A DNA stretch of 7,021 nt. Source: Chitinophaga pinensis (GTDB lineage: Bacteria; Bacteroidota; Bacteroidia; Chitinophagales; Chitinophagaceae). Each line of letters begins with the position of its first letter. Within the stretch, counting starts at the first letter, position 1. The DNA lies in the NCBI GenBank assembly GCA_945866165.1, contig CAMBGO010000124.1:1-7021 (forward strand). Reading direction: 5' to 3'. Below, in pieces: positions 1-7,021 of this stretch. The notes under the pieces were generated by a model that was given only the letters and a program-made list of their open reading frames with translations, was not told where the DNA came from and searched no databases. A program made the position numbers and the translations under genes.

Positions 1-303
1 GCCCATGAAGAATTGCTAAAATTGTTTCAAGACAGCAATGCTGGTGACGGACAATTTCTTCGTATTGGTGTGAAGGGTGGTGGATGCTCAGGTATGAGTT
101 ATTTGCTTGCGTTGGATGAACGCAAAGAAGGGGATGATTTATTTGAAATTGATGGGATTGCTTGTGTGATCAATCCTGCGCATGCACTCTATCTTTTTGG
201 GATGGAGATTGACTGGAAAAATGGGTTGGATGCCAGGGGCTTTGTTTTTGTTAATCCCAATGCTGCTAGTACCTGTGGGTGTGGCACTTCATTTTCTATC
301 TAA
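1..303 (+). CDS. iscA: A-type iron-sulfur cluster carrier (IscA/ErpA/SufA family), 5' end missing
   Basis: The reading frame is open from base 1 to a TAA at 301-303 and gives 100 residues. The true start lies left of the window. Family knowledge: these small cytoplasmic proteins receive Fe-S clusters (or iron) and pass them to apo-enzymes. Seen here: the three ligand cysteines of the HesB/IscA fold, C29 in GGGCSGMSY and C92/C94 in the terminal CGCGTSFSI (numbered from the first base). The spacing of 63 residues between C29 and C92 is close to the 64 of E. coli IscA (C35 to C99). By that comparison only about 6-10 N-terminal residues are missing. The VNPNAASTCGCG stretch near the end is also typical. 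A TTG at 13 is only an internal codon. Sequence alone does not separate IscA, ErpA and SufA. The gene is followed at once by a hairpin terminator and converges on secDF. Confidence 0.93.
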   Translation, partial: AHEELLKLFQDSNAGDGQFLRIGVKGGGCSGMSYLLALDERKEGDDLFEIDGIACVINPAHALYLFGMEIDWKNGLDARGFVFVNPNAASTCGCGTSFSI

Positions 304-318
304 ATATTTTTGCTGCAT

Positions 319-352
319 AAAAAAACCTGCTTGTTGAATCAAGCAGGTTTTT
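319..352. terminator. Bidirectional intrinsic terminator between iscA-like gene and secDF
   Basis: A perfect 8-bp stem, CCTGCTTG (326-333) with CAAGCAGG (340-347), encloses a 6-base loop. Seven A precede it (319-325) and five T follow it (348-352), so each strand shows a GC-containing hairpin followed by a U-run. It lies 15 bases after the stop of the + strand gene and 20 bases after the stop of the - strand gene, so it can serve both convergent genes. Confidence 0.9.
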
Positions 353-372
353 ATTTTCTATCTATAAAGTAG

Positions 373-3300
373 TTATTTTTTCTTGTTTGCTCCTACGGCA
401 TCTACTGAGCCTAGTGGCTTATCTTTTGCTAAGTCAACTAGTACTGGTGCAGCAACGAAAATGGATGAATAAGTACCAGTAATTACTCCAATTAACATTG
501 CGAAGGCGAAACCTCTTGTAACGTCACCGCCAAATATAAAGAGAATCAGTAGGGTGAGAAAAACAGTTAATGATGTCATGATCGTTCTACTCAAGGTATC
601 ATTGATAGCCCTGTTTATGATGCCCGCTTTTGTTTCTCCTTTCAATTTTGAAGAGTACTCCCTGATTCTATCGAAAACGATAACCGTATCATTCATTGAA
701 AAACCAATTACGGTTAAAACCGCTGCAATGAAGTGTTGATCAATTTCAAGTGGGAATGGCACAACTCCTTTTAAGAATGAGAATACTGCAAGGGTAACAA
801 AAACGTCATGTAATAAGGCAATAATTGTTCCCAGTGAATATCTCCAATCACGGAAGCGAAGGAAAATATAAAGGAAAATTGCTAACATGGCGAATATTGT
901 TGCTTTTACAGCTCCTTTTTTCAAGTCATCTGAAATGGAAGGCAATACCGTTTGTGAACTTTGTTTGTAATTTTTATTGAAATCGGCAAATGTAACACCT
1001 GCAGGTAATTGTGTTTTTAATCCTTCGTATAGCTTATTTATCACAATTGAATCTGCACTTTTGCTAGTGTTATCAATCATATAAGAAGTGGTGATATTAA
1101 GCGTTTTGTTGTCACCTACAGTTTTAATAACTGGAGATTCTTCAAAAACCTGTTGCAATGAAGTTCTGATTGCTTCATTTTGGGTTGGCTTGTCAAATCT
1201 CACAGTATAGCTTCTTCCACCCTTGTATTCTACACCTTCATCGAAGCCATTGAAATAGGCACCGACACCCATTATCAATACGACAACAGAAATGAAATAT
1301 GCTACTTTTCTGTATTCAATAAATTTGAAATTAGCATGTTTGAAAACACTTTTACTTGTTTTGGTAAAGTATTCAAAGTGCCTATTTTTCTTAGTCCAAA
1401 AATCAGTAATCAATCTTGAAATTAAGATTCCACAGAATAAGGAAAGTATGATTCCTAAAATTTGTGTTGTAGCAAATCCTAAAACAGGACCCAATCCAAA
1501 ATAGAAAAGAATAACTGCTGTTAGTAGGGTAGTGATATGGGCATCCAATACTGGAGCCATAGACCTTTTATATCCTTCTGAAACGGCTGTAGCATAACTT
1601 TTACCTAATGAAAGTTCTTCTTTAATCCTTTCAAAGATGATTACGTTGGTGTCAACAGCCATACCAATTGTTAGAACCAAGCCGGCAATACCGGGAGCCG
1701 TTAAGGTGGCGCCCAATGCACTCAATACGCCCACCGTAAACAGGAGGTTTAAGATCAGGGCAATGTTTGCAACCCATCCTGCAGTATTGTAGTAAATAAG
1801 CATTAACAAAAATATCACTGCAAAAGAAATTGCAAATGCCATTAAACCACCACTAATTGCTGATGCACCTAGTGTTGGTCCAACTTCTTGTGATTGTACA
1901 ATTTTTGCAGGGGCTGGTAATTTACCTGACTGAAGTATGTTAGCAAGATCCTGTGCTTCTTCAAGACTAAAGCTTCCAGAGATCTCTGAGTTTCCAGTGG
2001 TGATTGGGTTAATTACATTTGGAGCTGAATAAACAACGTTATCAAGTACGATTGCTATTGGCTTACCAACGTTTTCTGTTGTAAGGTCTCCCCAAATACG
2101 CTCTCCTTGTTTTGTCATCAACATTTTGATGGCAGGTCTTCCTCTGTCATCATAATCCTGTGACGCCTGTTGAACGCCATCTCCTTCAAGTTTAGCTTTA
2201 TCAGAACCATCAATTGTTTTCAATGCATAGATAGCTACGATATCACTTCTAACGCCCTTTTCATTCACCTCAGGTATGCCGAAAACAATTTTTACATTTC
2301 CAGGGAACTGACTTTTTACAGACTCAATATTCATGTATTCATTGAACAATGAGGTGTCTCTTCCTGCAATATAACCCAATGAAGGCGAGTAGGCCATTTT
2401 GCCTTGGGCATCCTGTTGTGGAGGTATTGGTTGAAATATTTTGAAGAAAGATGGAGCACCAGCTTTCGCTGCTGTTGAATCCGCCTTTGTAGAACTTGCT
2501 CCTTTTACCAGGTCAGTGATCTTATTTGAAGTAGAGCCTTTAGTAGGGGTTGAAGCTGAATCTACTGGAGCAGTTACAGCTGTATCTTTTTTATTATCAG
2601 TATTGGCATAATATGCTTGTAAAGCCTTCTCTGCATCTGTAAAAGGCTTGTTCAATTCTCCAATGTTGTACAATTCCCAGAATTGAAGGTTAGCTGTAGC
2701 TTGAAGGTATTTCCTTACACGCTCAGGATCATCTTTTACGCCAGGCAATTCAACGGTAATGATACCCTTGGTTTTGTCTAATTGAATGTTAGGTTGTGCA
2801 ACACCAAATTGGTCAATACGCTTTCCAAGCACATTGAAAGTGTTACTGATTGCACCATCAGCAGATGCCCTTATTTTTGAGAGTACATCATTGTCTGAAT
2901 CATCAACTTTTACTGTTCTGCCTCCTGTACCTGCAAATAGGGTAGCCAACTTTCCATTTGGATTTTGTTTTTTATATGCATTTGCAAATAAGGTGATGAA
3001 GTCTGCGTCACTATTCGATTTCTCAACAATAGCAGCATTGATAGCATTGTTTAATGTTGGGTCTTTTGGATTGTTCGCTAAAGACCTTAACAGGCCCTCA
3101 AGCTCAACTTCAAGAGTAACACTCATTCCGCCTTGAAGGTCTAGACCAAGATTCAATTCTTGTTCTTTCGCTTTTTGGTAAGTTATTTCGCCAGTAATGC
3201 CGTAGGTTACAGTTGTTTCCTTGGTGCTATCCAACAATCGGCGAAGCCTCTTGTTGTATTCAAAATCTTTCGTTTCATTATCAGCCTTTTGAAAGCGGGC

Positions 3301-3432
3301 ATTAACAAATGCCTTAGCCTTGTCCTGCTGTGTTTTTTCGTGATTTCTTACCACAAGGGTAAAGTGAAGTTGATAGAATGAGATTAAAATCAGTGCTACC
3401 GCAAAAAAACGTACCAAACCTTTCAGTTGCAT
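373..3432 (-). CDS. secDF: Fused protein translocase subunit SecDF
   Basis: This 1,019-residue inner-membrane protein combines SecD and SecF. With SecYEG it uses the proton gradient to help pull exported proteins across the membrane. SecD half: an N-terminal membrane segment (about 6-27); the LGLDLQGG motif (95-102) opening the large periplasmic P1 domain (about 30-515); a Ser/Thr/Ala/Lys-rich insert (about 281-327); then about five membrane segments (524-678) with GMAVDTNVIIFERIKEE, whose D594 matches the proton-pathway Asp of SecD. A basic linker (about 679-709) joins the SecF half: a first membrane segment (710-727), FDEGVEYKGG (730-739), a second periplasmic domain to about 838, and about five more membrane segments with GFSMNDTVIVFDRIREY, whose D915 matches the equivalent SecF Asp. 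The Lys-rich tail ends in KKK. About 1,000 residues is usual for Bacteroidota; the Bacillus fusion is nearer 740. The ATG at 3430-3432 fits the N-terminal membrane segment and lies downstream of a good -7 box. No Shine-Dalgarno is visible. Confidence 0.98.
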   Translation of the reverse strand: MQLKGLVRFFAVALILISFYQLHFTLVVRNHEKTQQDKAKAFVNARFQKADNETKDFEYNKRLRRLLDSTKETTVTYGITGEITYQKAKEQELNLGLDLQGGMSVTLEVELEGLLRSLANNPKDPTLNNAINAAIVEKSNSDADFITLFANAYKKQNPNGKLATLFAGTGGRTVKVDDSDNDVLSKIRASADGAISNTFNVLGKRIDQFGVAQPNIQLDKTKGIITVELPGVKDDPERVRKYLQATANLQFWELYNIGELNKPFTDAEKALQAYYANTDNKKDTAVTAPVDSASTPTKGSTSNKITDLVKGASSTKADSTAAKAGAPSFFKIFQPIPPQQDAQGKMAYSPSLGYIAGRDTSLFNEYMNIESVKSQFPGNVKIVFGIPEVNEKGVRSDIVAIYALKTIDGSDKAKLEGDGVQQASQDYDDRGRPAIKMLMTKQGERIWGDLTTENVGKPIAIVLDNVVYSAPNVINPITTGNSEISGSFSLEEAQDLANILQSGKLPAPAKIVQSQEVGPTLGASAISGGLMAFAISFAVIFLLMLIYYNTAGWVANIALILNLLFTVGVLSALGATLTAPGIAGLVLTIGMAVDTNVIIFERIKEELSLGKSYATAVSEGYKRSMAPVLDAHITTLLTAVILFYFGLGPVLGFATTQILGIILSLFCGILISRLITDFWTKKNRHFEYFTKTSKSVFKHANFKFIEYRKVAYFISVVVLIMGVGAYFNGFDEGVEYKGGRSYTVRFDKPTQNEAIRTSLQQVFEESPVIKTVGDNKTLNITTSYMIDNTSKSADSIVINKLYEGLKTQLPAGVTFADFNKNYKQSSQTVLPSISDDLKKGAVKATIFAMLAIFLYIFLRFRDWRYSLGTIIALLHDVFVTLAVFSFLKGVVPFPLEIDQHFIAAVLTVIGFSMNDTVIVFDRIREYSSKLKGETKAGIINRAINDTLSRTIMTSLTVFLTLLILFIFGGDVTRGFAFAMLIGVITGTYSSIFVAAPVLVDLAKDKPLGSVDAVGANKKK

Positions 3433-3483
3433 ATAAATTTCGTTTATGCTTTATAATATTTCCCCAAAATTGTATAGGGCGGG

Positions 3484-3517
3484 CAAAGATAGGGAATTTG
3501 AGCTCAATTCCGCCCAA
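3484..3517 (-). promoter_or_regulatory. Candidate Bacteroidota-type promoter of secDF
   Basis: On the - strand TATCTTTG (3484-3491) is an exact match to the Bacteroidota -7 consensus TAnnTTTG. A TTG (3515-3517) lies 23 bases upstream, at the long end of the usual spacing to the -33 box; the nearer TTG at 3505-3507 is too close (13 bases). Transcription would begin near 3477-3479 and give a leader of about 45 bases before the ATG. It is the only exact -7 match I found on this strand in the intergenic region. The -7 box is convincing; the -33 box is weak. Confidence 0.6.
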
Positions 3518-3606
3518 GAAAGCTTGTTTATACCCTCGTTCTATTTTGCTGAATATCAGCAAGAATTTTTCAACTAAGGTCTCTGTTCCTAGAAAATATA
3601 TAAGGG

Positions 3607-3637
3607 TTTTAAATCTTTGCTCTTTTCTTTACATTTG
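3607..3637 (+). promoter_or_regulatory. Candidate Bacteroidota-type promoter of the aminotransferase gene
   Basis: TACATTTG (3630-3637) matches the -7 consensus TAnnTTTG exactly. The upstream element is poor: TTTT (3607-3610) stands 19 bases before it, where TTG or TTTG would be expected. A start about 5-7 bases downstream of the -7 box would leave a leader of only about 10 bases before the ATG at 3654. The leader is AT-rich and has no Shine-Dalgarno sequence. Confidence 0.55.
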
Positions 3638-3653
3638 TAACAAATATTCGAAT

Positions 3654-4844
3654 ATGAAACTTTCTAGTCGCCTCGACCTTTTTGCAGAACCGGAAACACT
3701 TAAAATGGCCAAACTTGGTAGGGAATTGAGGGCACAGGGGGCTGATGTAATTGATCTTTCATTAGGAGAGCCTGATTTTGATACTCCGGATCATATCAAG
3801 CAAGCGTTAAAAAAAGCAGTTGATGACAACTTTAGTCATTACACCCCAGTAGCTGGTTACCCTGATTTAAGGGAAGCGGTTTGTACCAAATTGAGAAGGG
3901 ATAATGGGCTTGAATACAAGCAGGAAAATATCCTGGTGTCTACTGGCGCAAAACAAAGTCTTGCTAATGTGGTGATGGCCGTTGTTGACAAGGGAGATGA
4001 AGTGGTGATACCAACACCTTATTGGGTAACATACTCTGAAATTGTAAAGCTTGCTGAAGGAAATGTAGTTTTAGTTAGAACGAAGATTGAAAATAAATAT
4101 AAGCTGACTGCCCAAGAGCTTGAAGCAGCCATTACTGAAAAAACAAGGCTTTTTATTTTTTCTTCCCCTTGTAATCCAAGTGGATCTGTTTATTCAAAAG
4201 CAGAGCTTGAAGTGTTGGCAGAAGTATTTAGAAAGCATCCAAAAGTGTTGATCATATCAGATGAGATTTATGAATACATAAACTTTGTTGGTAAGCATGA
4301 GAGCATTGCGCAATTTAAAGATTTAAAAGACAGAATTATCATAATTAATGGGTTAAGCAAGGGATATGCTATGACAGGTTATCGATTGGGTTATATTGCT
4401 GCTGATCCAGCAATAGTAAAGGCTTGTGAAAAATTACAAGGTCAATACACCAGTGGTGCAAATGCGGTTACACAACGTGGTGCTATAGAGGCTTTAACGG
4501 GAGACTTAAAACCAAGTCTCGAGATGAATGTAGAGTTTACCAAGCGTAGGGCTAGAATGCTTGAACTATTGAAGTCAATTCCAGGTGTAAGCATAGCAGA
4601 ACCTGATGGAGCTTTTTATGTGTTTCCAGTTGTAAATGAGTATTTCGGAAAAAAAGTAGGTGAGGAATTGATAAAAGATGCGGATGACCTATGTATGTAT
4701 CTTTTGAATACTGCACATGTATCAACAGTAACTGGTCGGGCTTTTGGTGAACCTGATTGTATCAGGATTTCATTTGCTAATAGCATGTCTAAAATTGAAG
4801 AAGCCATGTCTAGGATTACCAAAGCAATGGGAGCATTAAAATAA
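3654..4844 (+). CDS. aspC: Class I PLP-dependent aminotransferase, aspartate aminotransferase type
   Basis: The 396-residue product is a cytoplasmic fold-type I aminotransferase that most likely interconverts aspartate and 2-oxoglutarate with oxaloacetate and glutamate. Seen motifs in order: SLGEPDFDTP (36-45) with the substrate-loop Gly; YTPVAGYPDLREAV (63-76); STGAKQ (96-101) in the cofactor phosphate region; W124 in PTPYW, which stacks on the ring; CNPSG with N174; SDEIYEY with D203 and Y206; SLSKGYAMTGYRLGY-like segment with K236 as the PLP Schiff-base lysine and R244; and CIRISFA with R371, which binds the substrate alpha-carboxylate. Length and residue numbers closely follow the Thermus subgroup I-beta enzymes. 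Some relatives also use prephenate for tyrosine/phenylalanine synthesis, which sequence alone cannot exclude. The frame stays open upstream to 3378, but the ATG at 3654 is chosen because homologues begin at this point (MKLSSRL), a -7 box sits just before it, and the extension would run into secDF. NPSG replaces the commoner NPTG. Confidence 0.95.
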   Translation: MKLSSRLDLFAEPETLKMAKLGRELRAQGADVIDLSLGEPDFDTPDHIKQALKKAVDDNFSHYTPVAGYPDLREAVCTKLRRDNGLEYKQENILVSTGAKQSLANVVMAVVDKGDEVVIPTPYWVTYSEIVKLAEGNVVLVRTKIENKYKLTAQELEAAITEKTRLFIFSSPCNPSGSVYSKAELEVLAEVFRKHPKVLIISDEIYEYINFVGKHESIAQFKDLKDRIIIINGLSKGYAMTGYRLGYIAADPAIVKACEKLQGQYTSGANAVTQRGAIEALTGDLKPSLEMNVEFTKRRARMLELLKSIPGVSIAEPDGAFYVFPVVNEYFGKKVGEELIKDADDLCMYLLNTAHVSTVTGRAFGEPDCIRISFANSMSKIEEAMSRITKAMGALK

Positions 4845-4862
4845 TTTCAACTAAAAAGAACT

Positions 4863-4892
4863 AAAAAAGGCCAGGATATCCTGGCCTTTTTT
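4863..4892. terminator. Bidirectional intrinsic terminator between aminotransferase gene and ggt
   Basis: GGCCAGG (4869-4875) pairs with CCTGGCC (4880-4886) across an ATAT loop. With the loop this is a perfect 18-base palindrome. Six A precede it (4863-4868) and six T follow it (4887-4892), so it works as a GC-rich hairpin plus U-run on either strand. It starts 18 bases after the aminotransferase stop and lies 50 bases beyond the ggt stop. Confidence 0.93.
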
Positions 4893-4942
4893 ATGAGCAA
4901 AATAATGTTGTTGGAGTTTTTCTAATCATCAATTAAAACACT

Positions 4943-6832
4943 CTACCAACCAATACCATAATCCTCTCCGTGATTGCTGGATCCACCCCAAAGTGTTCCA
5001 TGTTTCCAATCAAAATAAATTGCATTTATTGGCCCAGATGTCCTATCATCAAAACTAAGTGTATAGCCCATTTTTTTGAGCGCTGTCCTAACCGCTTCTG
5101 GTGTGTTATCTTTTAATAGAATATTACCTGCCCTGGGTTTTCTATCATCTGTTTTGGTGCCGCCCAATGATAGCCAAAGTTGATTGGAATTCAGGTTTGC
5201 TGCTTCACAAGCTTGTTGAACAGTCATGCCAAATTCAACCATGTTTAAAAAAAATTGTAAGAGGTTTTGATCTTGAGTATCTCCACCTTGTACTGCAAAT
5301 GCCAAAAAAGGTTTTCCATCTTTTAGTGCCAATGATGGTGTTAGTGTAACCCTTGGTCGTTTTCCAGGTGCAACAACATTGAATGGATTTATTGTTGAGT
5401 CGAGAACAAAACTTTGCATGCGTTGACTCATGCCAACACCTGTTTTTCCTGCTATGCATGCAGGCAGCCATCCTCCACTTGGTGTAATTGATACAACCCA
5501 TCCTTCTTTATCAGCTGCTTCAACTGAAGTGGTGCCTCGCCATAAACGATCTTGGTAAGCTGCATCATTCATTGCCAGTCCTCCTGAATCATGGGTGGGA
5601 ACAAAATTTCTTGAAGTTGTATCGAATCCCTGAAACCCACGACTAGCAAGTAGTTTGAGGTATGGGTTGGTTTTCCCTTCATAAGGATAAGGATCTCCAG
5701 GTCCAACATTGGCATCATTCATTTGTTTATTTATTTGTGATGCTCTGTATTTTGCATACTCCTTGTTTAGTAAACCTTTAATTGGAATCGAGGGCGAAAA
5801 ATAGGGATCGCCATAATAAAAATCCCGGTCAGCAAAAGCCATGTTCATGGCCTGGTATACAGTATGTAGGTATTCTGTGCTATTATATCCCATTGGTTTC
5901 AAATCAACATTTTCAAGGATATTCAATGCCTGTAACATAGCAGGTCCTTGTGTCCATTCCCTTAGTTTATAAACATCAATTCCTTTGTATGTAGTATGAG
6001 TTGGAACTTCTTCAATTGGTTTCCATTTTGCAAGATCTTCCATCGTTACTAACCCGCCTTGTTCTTGAGCACCTCTAACAAATTCTTTTGCAATATCTCC
6101 TTTGTAGAAACGATCGTATGCTGCTTGTATAGCTGCTTTTCTTGTAGCTCCTTTTTTCAATGCACCCTGCTCTGCTTCAACCATTTTGTTCAATGTCTCA
6201 AGTAAGTCCTTTTGAACAAAAATTTCTCCTGCTTCTGGGGCTTCTCTTTTTTCACCTAAGTGTGGTAAGAAAACCGCTTTGCTGTATGGCCATGTTTTAA
6301 TCATGTTTTTTCCTCTCTCCATGCTGTTGGCAGTTTGCGCTTCGATAGCATATCCAGATGCTAATTGCATAGCAGGTGCAAGGACTTCTTTAAGACTCAT
6401 GGTGCCGTACTCTGCTAGCATATGACAGATTCCACCTGGTGTTCCGGGCGTTGTAGCAGCTAGGGGACCGTATTCAGGCGGAAAATCATATCCCTTCCCC
6501 TTAAAAAATGCAGGAGTGGCACCTGTTGGTGCTACACCCATTGCATTAATACTTATTACTTTTCCTGTTTTGGGATTGTATATCAACGCCTGGGTTTCTC
6601 CGCCCCAGCTCAGTACGTCCCACATGGTACAAGTGGCTGCAAGCATTGCGCAGGCAGCATCTACTGCATTACCTCCCTTTGTGAAAATTGTTGCACCTGC
6701 AGTTGCTGCCAAAGGTTTTCCTGTGATGGCCATCCAATTTTTACCATGCAAGGGTGGCTTTTGAGTTTGTTGAGCTACAAGGATATTGATGGTTATCAGC
6801 GTAATGAGAATTAGTAGGTTGATTTTTTTCAT
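4943..6832 (-). CDS. ggt: Secreted gamma-glutamyltransferase-family Ntn-hydrolase with a non-classical substrate pocket
   Basis: This 629-residue precursor belongs to the gamma-glutamyltransferase family, whose members cut themselves into two subunits and use the new N-terminal Thr as nucleophile on gamma-glutamyl amides or related acyl bonds. A signal peptide is clear: MKK, a hydrophobic stretch, and a likely cut after LVA (A20/Q21), so it should act in the periplasm or outside. Large subunit: GGNAVDAA (53-60), GGET (77-80), NAMGVAP (96-102), ATTPGTPGG (126-134). RGTTSVEA (432-439) marks the processing site, with T434 as predicted nucleophile, giving a small subunit of about 196 residues. 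PGKRPRVTLTP (489-499) and QGGDTQ (515-520) match the substrate and oxyanion loops. By eye against E. coli GGT, R114 is replaced by Met (M98) and D433 by Ser (S474), and the SS pair by V-T, so it may resemble YwrD or cephalosporin-acylase-type members more than true transpeptidases. The ATG at 6832 begins one base after the upstream amidohydrolase stop. Confidence 0.88.
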   Translation of the reverse strand: MKKINLLILITLITINILVAQQTQKPPLHGKNWMAITGKPLAATAGATIFTKGGNAVDAACAMLAATCTMWDVLSWGGETQALIYNPKTGKVISINAMGVAPTGATPAFFKGKGYDFPPEYGPLAATTPGTPGGICHMLAEYGTMSLKEVLAPAMQLASGYAIEAQTANSMERGKNMIKTWPYSKAVFLPHLGEKREAPEAGEIFVQKDLLETLNKMVEAEQGALKKGATRKAAIQAAYDRFYKGDIAKEFVRGAQEQGGLVTMEDLAKWKPIEEVPTHTTYKGIDVYKLREWTQGPAMLQALNILENVDLKPMGYNSTEYLHTVYQAMNMAFADRDFYYGDPYFSPSIPIKGLLNKEYAKYRASQINKQMNDANVGPGDPYPYEGKTNPYLKLLASRGFQGFDTTSRNFVPTHDSGGLAMNDAAYQDRLWRGTTSVEAADKEGWVVSITPSGGWLPACIAGKTGVGMSQRMQSFVLDSTINPFNVVAPGKRPRVTLTPSLALKDGKPFLAFAVQGGDTQDQNLLQFFLNMVEFGMTVQQACEAANLNSNQLWLSLGGTKTDDRKPRAGNILLKDNTPEAVRTALKKMGYTLSFDDRTSGPINAIYFDWKHGTLWGGSSNHGEDYGIGW

Positions 6833-6833
6833 T

Positions 6834-7021
6834 TTATTTTTTTATTACTTCACCTTTTTTAATAATAATATCAATGTTTTGAAGCAGGTTGATGTATTTC
6901 AACACATCTCCTTTTACGGCAATAATATCAGCTTGCTTTCCTTCTGTTATGGTTCCTAGTTTCTTGTCAACACCCATGAATACTGATGGCCAGTAGGTGG
7001 CAGATTTAATTGCCTGTAGTG
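6834..7021 (-). CDS. Amidohydrolase-family protein, C-terminal fragment only
   Basis: The gene enters from the right edge; 61 residues and a TAA (6834-6836) are visible. The fragment shows the usual end of amidohydrolase-superfamily proteins of the imidazolonepropionase / Xaa-Pro dipeptidase-like type: an A-T motif helix (LQAIKSATYWPSVFMG), then LGTITEGKQADIIAVKGD, the strand-rich small domain that normally carries G-x-I-x-x-G-K-x-A-D, and a last strand NIDIIIKKGEVIKK. The metal-binding His and Asp residues lie in the part outside the window, so activity and substrate cannot be judged. Trp-Pro replaces the common Asn-Pro after the A-T motif. The stop is one base before the ATG of ggt, so the two genes are very probably co-transcribed, with this gene first. 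Any promoter for the pair would lie to the right of the window. Confidence 0.85.
   Translation of the reverse strand, partial: LQAIKSATYWPSVFMGVDKKLGTITEGKQADIIAVKGDVLKYINLLQNIDIIIKKGEVIKK

Noticed and set aside
13..15. TTG as the start of the iron-sulfur carrier gene
   Set aside because: The frame is open to base 1 and the fold needs a few more N-terminal residues, so the gene is simply cut by the window edge.
2786..3136. A 116-codon open frame on the + strand inside secDF
   Set aside because: It lies wholly antisense to well-conserved SecD P1 coding sequence, shows no recognisable motif, and is best explained as a mirror of the codon pattern of secDF.
3378..3653. Upstream extension of the aminotransferase reading frame by 92 codons
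   Set aside because: The extension overlaps the start of secDF and crosses both promoter boxes, its translation resembles no aminotransferase N-terminus, and homologues start near the ATG at 3654.
4893..4942. A ten-codon open frame starting with ATG just after the second terminator
   Set aside because: It is too short, starts directly in the terminator T-run, and has no supporting signal; the 50 bases between the hairpin and the ggt stop appear to be plain spacer.
5235..5501. An 88-codon - strand frame rich in Cys, Lys and Trp inside ggt
   Set aside because: It is a shifted frame of the ggt coding sequence on the same strand; the composition is unlike a real protein and the ggt frame here carries the conserved PGKRP and QGGD motifs.
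6516..6764. An 82-codon hydrophobic frame on the + strand opposite the start of ggt
   Set aside because: It is antisense to the conserved N-terminal part of the GGT large subunit, with no promoter or homology visible; the hydrophobic look comes from the opposite-strand reading of Ala/Gly-rich codons.
6854..6873. A run of AAT/ATT triplets that looks like a short simple repeat
   Set aside because: It is coding sequence for the IDIIIKK end of the amidohydrolase and is explained by Ile and Lys codons.

Overview
The window looks like an ordinary chromosomal housekeeping segment from a member of the Bacteroidota, perhaps near the Chitinophagaceae (the phylum is a fairly firm inference, the family is a guess). 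The evidence is a fused SecD-SecF protein of about 1,000 residues, Bacteroidota-type -7 boxes (TAnnTTTG) in the one divergent intergenic region, no Shine-Dalgarno sequences before the starts, and moderately AT-rich DNA. I found no mobile element, phage gene, CRISPR array, RNA gene or defence-like cassette.

Layout from left to right: (1) the 3' part of an A-type iron-sulfur carrier gene (IscA/ErpA/SufA family, + strand), cut by the left edge; (2) a hairpin with A- and T-runs on both sides that can terminate transcription from either direction; (3) secDF on the - strand, convergent with the first gene; (4) a 221-base divergent intergenic region with a candidate promoter for each flanking gene; (5) a class I PLP aminotransferase of the aspartate aminotransferase type (+ strand); (6) a second bidirectional hairpin terminator containing a perfect 18-base palindrome; (7) a secreted gamma-glutamyltransferase-family Ntn-hydrolase (- strand); (8) the C-terminal 61 residues of an amidohydrolase-family protein (- strand), cut by the right edge and ending one base before the start of the gamma-glutamyltransferase gene.

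Functionally this is four transcription units: iron-sulfur cluster delivery, Sec-dependent export, amino-acid transamination, and an amidohydrolase/gamma-glutamyltransferase pair that is probably one operon and probably handles peptides or amide-bonded compounds in the cell envelope. The most interesting point is the gamma-glutamyltransferase homologue. It keeps the self-processing threonine and the Gly-Gly of the oxyanion region, but by eye it lacks the Arg and Asp that hold the gamma-glutamyl group in classical enzymes, so its true substrate is open. I see no credible previously undescribed system here.
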